From: Otatea glauca
Taxonomy: Eukaryota > Streptophyta > Magnoliopsida > Poales > Poaceae
Assembly (NCBI GenBank): GCA_036346275.1
Contig: CM070726.1
Coordinates: forward strand, 25,083,410-25,147,409
Direction: 5' to 3'
Length of the DNA: 64,000 bases
Each line of letters starts with the position of its first letter. The first letter of the stretch is position 1. A program made the translations under genes and the position numbers. Below, piece after piece: positions 54,762 through 64,000 of this stretch. Under the pieces are notes generated by a model. The model made no database searches, was not told where the DNA came from, and saw only the letters and a program-made list of their open reading frames with translations.

Positions 54762-56921
54762 ATGTTTTGCAAGAGTAAGAGCAGGAGAGCATGCCCGCGC
54801 TCTTCAAGTCCCCCTCATCAGGATCAAGGGATTGATCCATGCCAACTCACCCCCAGCATGGGAGACTACGGCATGGATGACCATCATCTGGACGGCACGC
54901 ACGACATCGACGATGCCTCATACACTCCGGATGCACCGAGCTCGGATGCCGCTACTTCGGTGTATCCAGGACAGGTGTCGGTATCCACACCGAACACGTA
55001 GCCCGACATATCGATGCAGCCAGCACGGGTGGCCATATCCGATAGTCAACAGCCGTGGTGCTGGCAACATATGGATAGAACCGTCGAAATTGTGGACGGA
55101 CGTGAGGTAGTGTATGTTGTTTGCAAATACTGTCAAGCTAAACTATATGCACGTGCATGTGGTGGAACAGGTCTTCTGAAGAGACATGCGGAGAATTACT
55201 TGAGGAAGATATCGGTCGGACGAAGGTCGGGTGAGGGCGTGCAGACATAGCTCAACTTCAACACCGACAGTTCAATAAGCACATGGGTATACAACGCCAA
55301 CGTAGCTAGAGACGAAATTGCACGTTACATAGTTACGGAGGATCTTCAACTTAGAACGGGTGAGGTCTCTAATTTTGAGAGAATGGTGCAATGTGGTTTT
55401 TGCTCGCAATACCAACATGTTAGTAGAAGAACAATAACATGTGATATTTATAAAATATTTACAAAAAAAATATAAATGTTAAAACAGACCTTCATGACAC
55501 TTAGTTTTTTCTTTGCATTAACATCAGATATATGGACTTCCTCTCATCAAAGAGCAACCTATATTAGTGTTGTTGCGCATTACCTAGACGACGAGTACGT
55601 ACTAAACAAAAGGGTCATAGGGTTTAGGCCAATCTCAGAGTCACACACCGGAGATGCTATCGCTACCCGTATACTTGAGGTTGTTAATGACTTTAAAATA
55701 GAAAGTATAATTATTTCCATTACTCTTAACAATGCATCAGCTAACATGATGGTTATGAAGCATCTCTCATTGCATCTGGAGACTTATGTTAGAGCTTTTG
55801 TACTCCACCAAAGGTGCGTATGCCATATTATTAATCTCATTGTGCAGGCAGGTTTGCATGTAATGAAACTTAGTTTGGAGGGCATACACAGTGCTATCGA
55901 TTTTGTTACTAATTCACCCGTATGGTTTGCCTAGTTCTCAAGGTACTGCAGGGCCAACAATAAGGTACCAAGAAGATTCAACCTTGATATGAAGATTAGA
56001 TGGAACTCAATGTATACTATGCTTGAGCGGTGCAAAGGCTACGAGCAAATTATCACTGTCTTCGTCAACTGCAATAATGGTAAACCCTTGGTTTCTGAAG
56101 CGGATTGGGAAATTGCTAGTCATTTTCGTAATTTTTTAGAAAAAATTTACAATGCAACTAAACAATTATCCGGTGTATACTACCCAACTTATTGCTTAGT
56201 CATCGAGTGGCTTTGGCTTATTGCTAATGCTTTTAAAGAAAATAGAGATAATTGTATTTTACGTCGCATTATAGAACCAATGGAGCAAAGAAATTTAAAA
56301 TATTTTCAAGCTATTCCACATATGTACTGTTTTGCTACTATTTTGGATCCTCGAAGAAAATTTTCTAACTTGCAGGGCGCCTTCGATGGAATAGGTGAGG
56401 CATTCGATCTTGATTTCTTCGAGACCTATACTCATGTTTACAACGAGTTTTTCAGAGTTTTCGACAAATATTACGAGAAGTTTGGCACCGGAAGTGAAGC
56501 ACAAAGATCTACCTCAACAACGTAACAAGCACGAGGCAGTTCGACCGCTTCAAGCATGTGGAAGAAGCTGAAAGTCAAGTCGTCTAGTTCATCTTCCGAA
56601 ATACTTTGCAGGTCGTAATGGAATCCACGGGTAGAGATCAACCACTACCTCGACACGCCTTTCATGGAGACCGAGCTTGACATGGACAAGGAAAATCAAC
56701 TCAGGTTGCTCTTGTGGTGGAAGAATAACCAACGTATTTACCCCGTGCTATCCCATTTCGCACGGGACGTACTTACGATTCCGGTGTCCACTGTCCTGTC
56801 AGAATCCACTTTCAGTTCGGTGGGGAGGATACTTGAGCCGAGGAGGTCGTCTCTCAGACCTGACATTGTTGAGGCAATTACATGCCTCAAAGACTGGGAG
56901 TGTGAAGATAACAGGATATAA
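54762..56921 (+). pseudogene. Ac/RICESLEEPER-type hAT transposase, six in-frame stops
   Basis: Cut-and-paste transposase of the surrounding hAT element. A single frame runs from the ATG at 54762 to the TAA at 56919-56921 (719 codons), a normal length for the family, with no frameshift. Domains in order: acidic N-terminus; BED-type zinc finger (VCKYCQAKLYA, then GLLKRHAENY, about 55120-55200); catalytic region (FALTSDIWTSSHQRATYISV, ATRILEVVNDFKIES, CHIINLIVQAGL); DUF4413 (FRNFLEKIYNATKQLSG); C-terminal dimerisation domain (LLLWWKNNQRIYPVLS, FARDVLTIPVSTVLSESTFS). Stops at 54999 (TAG), 55248 (TAG), 55473 (TAA), 55932 (TAG), 56523 (TAA) and 56616 (TAA). The last BED ligand, normally Cys or His, is Tyr (codon 55197-55199). 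Confidence 0.9.
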
Positions 56922-57836
56922 CATCAGCCCGAGGATCCGGAGATCACGAACGTGGTAGCCAACTTTGACAATCTCAACCTCGGGTAGTCTATGTATACAT
57001 ACGTAGTTACTGTACTCTTTTCCTTACCGGGGATACCCCATACCGGGGTGTAAGGTTTTTAACGAGACAGTAACTCTGTACATGTTCAAGATTTAATAAA
57101 ATTTACTTCTTTTCCCCCTAATATTTGTGTCCATCGCTAGCAATACTGATATCCACACAGAATGTTTCTTTCACATGCTTTCATTTTGATCCTTTGCATG
57201 CACAAGTAAGCAAAAAAAGTTGGTGACACTTTAATTGGCATGATGCACCGTATGCTTGTAAGTAAGACTAAGCAAAAGGGTCCACCAAACAGGCTTGGTC
57301 TTCATGCTAGCTAGAATTGGTGGTACTCACTTCTTGCAGCCTTGCAGCTGCTGCACACACACTGACACACATCAATCAATCAATCTACATCAAAGTGCAT
57401 GCTAACCATTGATCTCTCTAGCATGGCCTATTTACTACTTCTACTACCTTTGATTCAGGTTTCGTGCATTTCATGTCAACAGGTTGCAGTGCAATCAGCA
57501 GTGGAAAAAATTGATCGATGTTAACACTGACAGGGGTCAGAATTAAGCTACTAATGCAAGCAGAAAAAGGAATAAATTTTATCGATGCATGAATTAAGGT
57601 GGTAAGTGGCATCAGGTTTTGTTGCTCAATTGTAGATTTACATATTTCTTTGGTCAAGGTGGATATACATTCGCTACATATCGTAGCACCACGTACGCAC
57701 GCTACTGCAAGCAATTTTGGGTCATGTCCTCTCGTCGCAATAGTGTAAACGAGCCGTCGCGGCCCAGCACGATTTAGGCCCGAAGCACGATGGGCCCGTG
57801 TCGGGCCGGCCCAGCCCAGCACAACACCCACCTCTA
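56922..57836. other. hAT 3' region
   Basis: Starts with the 3' untranslated part, including the palindrome-like ggggataccccataccgggg (57,032), then AT-rich sequence and the gggcc-rich subterminal end. No gene. A frame at 57418-57864 on the minus strand crosses the element end and is not supported. Confidence 0.55.
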
Positions 57837-57934
57837 CATGCAAGTGCTTCTTCCCTATCTTCATTTCTTTCTTGCTTATCCAAGCAAAAACCGTTATTTA
57901 AATACATGTCACATATCGTAAAGCTGTGGAGTTA

Positions 57935-60014
57935 CAGAGTTGGGTGTCGTGCCGTGCCAGGCTGGCCTGACACGGACTCATCGTGCTTCGTGTCTGAACT
58001 GTGCTGGGCCGCGATGACCCGTCGTGCGGTGCCGGCTCGACTCACCTTCGATGAGCCTAGGCATAGCCCATTTGCGCTTCATGCTTGCTGCTTACCATGC
58101 TGGACACAGAGATGCACAAAGTTGAGGTAATAGACACAAATATTGGGGGAAAAGAAATAAATTTTATTCAATCTTGAACATGTACAAAGTGACATTGCAG
58201 TGCTTGCGTGCATACACGATGCTCTTTTGTACAAAGACATGTACATTGCAAGAAGATGCTCTCTCTCGCCCGTCTCTCTCAGCTCTCTCCCTCTCTCGCC
58301 CATCTCTCTCAATCTCTCTCAGCTCTCTCTCACCCGTTGCTCCCTCTCTCAACTATCCCTCTTTCTCTTCCATCTCTCTCAATCTCTCTCAACGATGAGC
58401 GAGTGAGGCGGTGAGAGGAGTGGAGAGAGCGAGGAGCGCCATTGCCAGAGAGAGAGAGAGAGATGAGTGAGAAGAGCAGAGAGAGCTAGGCGCGGTGCCG
58501 ATCGAGGAGGAGAGAAAGGGACTGAGAGAGTGGGATTGAGCCAGAGAGAGTGACATAGAGAGTCAGAGGGGATGAGCAATGGTTGGAGATGAGTCAGAGA
58601 GAGTGACATAGAGAGTCGAAAATGTAAGTGTTCGGTATGTCCCTTCCTTGCGAATCTCTTTAGTACTTAGTGTGACATAAAGAGTCCGAAGGGAACCAAT
58701 CCAAGGGAGATAATACATCTGCTTTCTCCCTTTTTTTCTTTTCCTCTTTTTTTCCACCTGTTTCCTCTTTTCCCCCCATTTTTTATTTCCCTATTTTTTT
58801 CCTTTCCCTTCTTTTTCCCTTTCCCCCCACCGGTGCCCTTTTTCTCTCTCATTTTTTTCCATTTCCCCCAACTGGCGCCCTCCCCCCATTTTTTCCCATT
58901 TCCACCCAATCGGCGCCATTGATTTTCCCATCATCCCGATTCCCGTGCGCCTACCTCCTCGGTTCCTCCCCTCCCCACCGCCGCCCTCCTCAGCTCCTCC
59001 CCTCCACACCGCTACCTCCCTCCTCTCCTCCTCAGCGACCCCGTCGCCTCCCTCCCCTCGCCTCCCCCACCGGCATGCCTCACCTTTGCCTTGCTACGGC
59101 AGCAGGTACCTCCCTTCGCGCCGCGCACCATGTTCGAGGAGGACAACGACCAGCCCCCCGCGCCCCCACCCTTCTCGCCGCCCCTAAGCCTCTCCTCCAC
59201 CACGGGCGCGTACGCGTCTTGGCTCGGCTTGGCCAGGCGGCAACACGGCCCTTGCGGGAGGCGACGGTGCGGCGCGCGTGGGAGGTGAGGCTGTGAGCAC
59301 GGCGGTGCGGCTACAGTGACGGCGAGGTGTTGTGTCGCGACGCGGGAGTTGAGGCGTCGTGTCATGGCACGGGAGCCGAGGCGGTGGCCTCGGCGGGGTC
59401 TGCGCGTGCGGCGAGAAATGGTGAGGCCACATCAAGGAGGCGCGACCTCGCGAGGCCACGGCTCCCCTCTCTTTAACCCCGACGGCAGCCCCCTCCACTG
59501 CTCACACCCTCCCCTCTGCCCCGCCCCCTCACCGCTCCTTCACAGCGACGGTCACAGCGACACGGTGTGGGCATGGGGACAGGCCACGGCAACACGGCGA
59601 TGGGCACGAGAGGCGAGGCGGTGAGACGCTGCACGGCCACGGCGAGGCCACAGCAGCGCTGACGTCCCCTTTTCGCTCTTCGACACGGACACAATGGCGC
59701 GGGCTCGGCGCGGCCACCGCAGGTACAACCCCTCCCCTCCTCCACGCCGCTCCTCCCATACCATGGGCCCATGGTAGTGCGTCATGCCCTGCTGCTGCCA
59801 GCGGCCGTGCCTCCGTGCCGGCACGGACCCAGCCTAAACGGCCGTGCCGGGTCATGCCGCCCATCGTGCCCGGTTCTCAGGCCCGAAACGGCCCGTGCTA
59901 CAGTTGCGTGCCGGCACAGCAGGGCCCACTCCGTGCCGTGCTGGGCTTTGGGCCAGGCCATCCCACCGTGCCTCGAGCCAGCCCAAAAGAGCTCGGCCCG
60001 AGTGCCCACCTCTA
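57935..60014. mobile_element. Non-autonomous hAT-like element with GC-rich cargo, 2.1 kb
   Basis: The right end is the complement of tagaggtgggcactcgggcc (ends 60014); the left end cagagttgggtgtcg (57935) is a degraded match. Flanks gtggagtta (57926-57934) and gtggagta (60015-60022) look like an 8-bp duplication with one inserted base. Both subterminal regions have gtgccgtgcc/gggcc words. The interior has a CT tract facing a GA tract (58,258-58,620), a C-rich stretch and then GC-rich DNA (58,930-59,760) without a recognised product. Confidence 0.6.
58258..58620. repeat. CT tract followed by GA tract
   Basis: ctctctc-type sequence to about 58,395 followed by gagagag-type sequence from 58,409, so the two can pair. 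Overlapping Ser/Leu/Pro frames on both strands are by-products. Confidence 0.7.
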
Positions 60015-60107
60015 GTGGAGTAGGTTTTAGATACCCTCTTACAGTCATTCTTCCAAATATTCCACTATTAAGTATTCCCTCCATTTCAAAATAGATATCA
60101 TTTTATG

Positions 60108-60375
60108 CAGTGGCAGAACTAGAAAAATTTTTATGGGATGCACACTTCACACGTATAACTCTATAGTCTTGTACAATGATTTCATACCATCATAAATGTA
60201 ACATATATATTTGAAATTTTCTAAAAGTATAATACAAATAGTTCTAAGGTCTTAAAAATCCCAAACTACTAAAGTTGAAACCAATTCAATCAACAAGTTT
60301 AGCCTATTAAAGGGATGAAATTTTGGCGTTCCTCAAATTTTTGGGGTGCCGGGTACCTCCCTAATTCCGCCCATG
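60108..60375. mobile_element. hAT MITE, 268 bp
   Basis: Ends cagtggcagaactag and complement of catgggcggaattag. Perfect 8-bp target duplication attttatg at 60100-60107 and 60376-60383. No coding frame. A truncated relative is at 51405-51635. Confidence 0.88.
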
Positions 60376-60383
60376 ATTTTATG

Positions 60384-61384
60384 TTCTTACATTTCTACCA
60401 AAACACATCTACAAAAGACTGTTTAAAACCAATAATACTAAGTCACGATCACCCAGCTAGAAGCAAGTAACGAGCGAACTGTGGAAGTCGTGCTCGCAGC
60501 AATCAATAAACGGTTAATTAAGAATGATACATGAGCATGTACTTCTCTAGCTAGGTGCTAAGGCAGTGAGAGAAATTTCTTGGCATGGATGCCAACAGAT
60601 GGAGGAGTGAGTGCTAAGCCTGTATTTGCTTGGCACCGGAACAAAACCTTGGAAGATAGTGCTAAGTTAATTAGAAAAGTTGAATGTTTCTTTATGAAAA
60701 TATCTATTTAGAAGATAGAATTTAAAATATTTGGTGTCACTTTAGCACTACAGATGGTGCTAACGGTTGGAGTAAAAATAGCTTACAATGGTACTATATA
60801 GAGAGGTGATGTGTCCACTTTAGCACCTAATTTAGATTCTAAGGGATACACATGCTCTAATTCGCCTCAAAATATCACTTAATCCTCATCTTTGGAACAT
60901 GAAAAAAAGGTGAACTAATGGGAATTGAATTGTTTTATGTCAAATTGCTGCAAAATTTCTATGAATGTTTTGCGTTCCAAGCAGGGGACTTGACAATTGT
61001 GATCTTGGCATGTATATTTGCATGTACTTTTCACAACAAGTTTGTTTTCTTTGACTTCTTGGGACTGGAATAATATAATTTGGAATCTCTGGCTAAGACT
61101 GCTATTATTCATGGAGAGGTCATACAGAGGAATAATTTGGGATTTAGAGAACATGGCTTGTTTAGGGATTTTTGGAGAAAGCCAGCTTAGATCAAATAAT
61201 TGTCTATCTATCTCATTTTCTTCTAAAGATATCCTAGCGCCTCATGATTAGCTGTCTTCATGCTAATTTTGATCAAAGAGTAGATTGCAACAGATGTCTT
61301 CATGCTTTGCTAGCTTGTTCAGTTTTGTTCTCATTTAGGTTCGCAAACATCATATTTAGTTCAATGACTCTAAACTTCAATGAA
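60384..61384. other. Unassigned AT-rich DNA
   Basis: No supported gene or repeat limit. Contains gctaag/ttagcac words and short frames without recognisable products. Confidence 0.35.
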
Positions 61385-61443
61385 CATACATACATACATA
61401 CATACATACATACATACATACATACATACATACACACACATAC
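61385..61443. repeat. (CATA)n microsatellite with short CA tail
   Basis: About twelve copies of cata followed by cacacaca. Length is likely to vary between individuals. Confidence 0.95.
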
Positions 61444-61499
61444 ATCTCTACTACTTCTAATTAGGAGTTGGTGGTGGTCATCCGTTCTCCTTCAGAACA

Positions 61500-63960
61500 C
61501 CTGATCTGTTGGATCTGGCACGAACAGCCGAGATGGGGATTTAACCCGATCGTCCCGCCCCTTCCTCTCATCTTCACACAGGATTACACGGCCTGAACCG
61601 CTCCAGCCACGACGTCTTCCATCTCAAATCACCTCGACGCCACACCACCTCCCACTCCTTTGATCCGGCGTGCTCAAATCTCCCTCTCAAATCTCACCAT
61701 CTCCCACTCCCGATTCTCCATCTCCACCACCACCTCCAACATCCGTCCTTTACGAGCTGCGAGGAGAAGGACCAGCATCGGCATGGAGGCAAGTGGAGTG
61801 CTCGCAACTAAGTCCCAAATCCTATACCAGCGAAGCTCGGATGTGGATCGGTGAAGAAGCGCAGCAAAGGAGGTTCCAGCCACACTTGCCTCCCCACTCG
61901 CCGACGACCTCCCCCACCTCTCAGGCCAGCCTACAAGCCTAGGTACTTCTCAAGGTCCGAGCCAAACGCAATGGAGGAGGTGGCGACGACCCTTGCTGGA
62001 GAACAGAGTCTGAACTAGAAACTACGCCTTGGTCATGGGGATGAGGAGCATTAGCGCTGCAACAGGAGGAGCACACCGGCATTGTGGTGTGGCAGAAGAA
62101 GGGCCTTCCCTTCTTCCGTACCCTTCCCTTGCATGGATTGGCTCTCTGCGGTGATGACCATGATGGGAGCAGTTGGCAGATTGTGCGAGGATGGGTGTTC
62201 AATTAGGAGTTGGGTTTGCTTTTAGTGATTTGTTAGATGGAAAATTGGTTACATTTGCTTCCTCCCTTTCTCCTGTGGTGAGTCCATGCTTATTAATTTT
62301 CACTAATTGGTTACATTTGCTTCCTCCCTTTCTTCTATGATTTGATAATCAATCAGTTGACACTGTGATCAATTTGGGAGGCTAGAAATTACCATTCATA
62401 TGAACCATTACTTTGCTGTTACTAGCTGATTGTGTTAATATCTAGATGAAAACTAGGAAATGGTTGTTATAGTACTGTAGTCTATAGGAATTGAACTTTA
62501 TTGTTGTTTATCAAGGGGAACATGGCTTCCATATTATATTTGCATAATTACCTTATTAGTTATTAGAAAGCACAAAGCAAACGTAAGAAGCATACTACAA
62601 TTGAATTGATGAAGAAAATTATTTCGTCATTACAATTTTCTTACAATGAAAATATACAAAAAATAGATAATTTTCTTATTAATTGAAGTCCACATTACCT
62701 ACTGAAAAGGGAACATGAATGGTGGTCTGAGCTGGTGATGTTTTGCTAAAGTTCGATTCAATTATGTGCATCTTTTCACTTTTCTTTCCTATGGCAAGAC
62801 CTTCCATATTTGTTCAGTATATGGCAATATAATTGTGTTGCAGGATTAATATAACATCATTGTTAATATAAAGAGCTTCAAGCATACTGCTATTTTTATT
62901 ACTGAAATATATATGGATTTTCTTCCCTCCTGCATTGTGTGTATACCTAGAGAACATTTCAATAAATCAAAACAACCACCACTAGGTGTGCTTCACATCA
63001 ACTAAAAAGCCCAATTGAGCTTGAGCTGATGTGTTCTGCATGAAAATCAGTTGTTTTTTTGTTTTTCAATCGGCTCTGCATTTCTTGTCGTCTTGAGTTT
63101 GTGTTATTCTGATCTTTGGTTGGTGTGGTTTAAGGTGAGTCTACAATGGTAGGCAGAGTATCTCTAGGAGAAACTAGCACTATGATGAAATCTTATTCCC
63201 CACCTACAAGGTTAGGCTTTCTGATTCATACTATGTTTATAACATATCTTAGATCAGTTCTATACATGGCAAACAACGAAATATAGTTCTACACATGGTT
63301 CTATCCATGGAAGTTATGTTTGCCATGGAGATTTTGGCATGTCTCATATATCTTCCGTAGAGGAGAGGCTTATGTATGTGTGGTATGAGATTGTGAGAAC
63401 TGCTAAATCAGTAGAGCTAAATTGGGGTGAAAATTAATATGTCTCGAAGCTCATTTCCAATGGTTTGCACATATTTAGTGTTAGGAATGTCATTACTCAA
63501 GAAGTTTGAAGCTAATTGACCTCCTAAAATACATATATTACTTTGGTTGATGGTTACTAATACATTTCTCAAAGTGATTTTTTGGCCAAAAATCAATAAA
63601 GCTTAAAGTGATAATCAAAGCAATAGTCACCATGTGGATGATTCTTCTTTCTTTTTCTATGGGGAACCTGAATTTGTGTAACCAAATTGGCAGATATTTT
63701 TAAGGATTTTGAAGAAACAAATCGTTGTGATCATTTGCAAGGCACATGGCTAAATATACTAAATGTATGTATCTATCTCCCTGATCTGATTCTCTCATGG
63801 ACTGGTTCTCTGATGGACAACTCTACATCACACTCTCACAAGCTACTTCTACAAGCAATCTTAAAATATTTGTTGTGCTGCAAAGGATGGGCACTTCAAT
63901 TCAGATGAGACATTTACCAAGCATATCGTCTACAAAGTTCTTACATCATAGATATCTTAT
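61500..63960. other. Gene-like region of unknown identity
   Basis: 61,540-61,945 is GC-richer than its surroundings and has an open frame (61670-61942, start MLKSPSQISPSPTPDSPS, Ser/Pro-rich). It is followed by AT-rich, intron-like DNA to the window end. Possible downstream exons with plausible splice sites are 63,135-63,211 and 63,692-63,764 (acceptor ttggcag). No domain is recognised, no start or donor is secure, and it may be a transposon or pseudogene. Confidence 0.25.
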
Positions 63961-64000
63961 AATACAACTGAAAGATGTTTTATTTATATTCATGTTGGAC

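Larger units (their letters stand above)
52132..57836 (+). mobile_element. hAT transposon, 5.7 kb, with nested insertions
   Basis: Starts tagaggggggcacc at 52132 and ends cacccacctcta at 57836, imperfect inverted ends. Perfect 8-bp target duplication catgcaag at 52124-52131 and 57837-57844. Contains a broken Ac-type transposase (54762-56921), a gypsy-LTR fragment (52257-52486), GC-rich DNA and a nested 1-kb element (52838-53833). Subterminal regions are rich in gggcc/ggccc words at both ends, typical of this hAT group. Confidence 0.9.

Noticed and set aside
58919..60094. Many overlapping frames on both strands
   Set aside because: GC-rich composition opens all phases; no recognised motif. 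Kept only as possible captured DNA.
1..64000. tRNA and rRNA genes
   Set aside because: No cloverleaf with ggttcga-type loop or rRNA core sequence was found by eye; only the U6-like fragment was seen.

Overview
The window looks like plant nuclear DNA from a grass (Poaceae). It is almost entirely transposable elements, many of them nested. The diagnostic families are CACTA/En-Spm transposons with palindromic subterminal repeats, copia elements of the Angela/BARE and Sirevirus types, a Tekay-type gypsy element with 3.2-kb LTRs, and Ac-type hAT elements. The species cannot be fixed from the sequence. No intact host gene, rRNA or tRNA was recognised, and there are no bacterial features.

Layout. 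1-13,604: CACTA DNA. Element A has a subterminal palindrome array, a minus-strand TNP2-like transposase and a second minus-strand gene (Transposase_24/DUF8039/Ulp1-like). Element B is a second minus-strand TNP2 copy with different subterminal repeats. A small CACTA-like unit C carries a Ser/Pro-rich plus acidic reading frame and has a good right terminus at 13,604. 13,645-14,085: a long-TIR element. 14,480-21,037: a decayed minus-strand copia element lying directly against an Angela/BARE-like LTR. 22,593-33,990: an old gypsy LTR that seems split by a minus-strand Sirevirus (about 24,604-32,990). 35,807-47,996: a complete 12.2-kb gypsy element (minus strand) with two LTRs, PBS, PPT and a perfect 5-bp target duplication (accgg), itself inside an older plus-oriented LTR. 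50,200-60,383: DNA-transposon territory. It holds several MITEs and a 5.7-kb hAT element (52,132-57,836) with a perfect 8-bp target duplication and a broken transposase; that hAT contains a 1-kb hAT-like element and a gypsy-LTR fragment. A 2.1-kb non-autonomous hAT-like element and a 268-bp hAT MITE follow. 60,384-64,000: unassigned DNA with a (CATA)n microsatellite and one weak gene-like region.

All transposon genes seen are broken. Several breaks hit catalytic or metal-binding residues: the conserved Asp of TNP2, the protease Asp of both copia elements, a gag zinc-knuckle Cys and a BED-finger Cys. Many are C-to-T or G-to-A changes in contexts expected from cytosine methylation. No new defence or metabolic system was found. 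The most interesting items are an extra acidic reading frame upstream of gag in the gypsy element, hairpin arrays in the Sirevirus LTR, the hAT transposase that keeps one frame over 719 codons despite six stops, and GC-rich captured DNA inside hAT elements.
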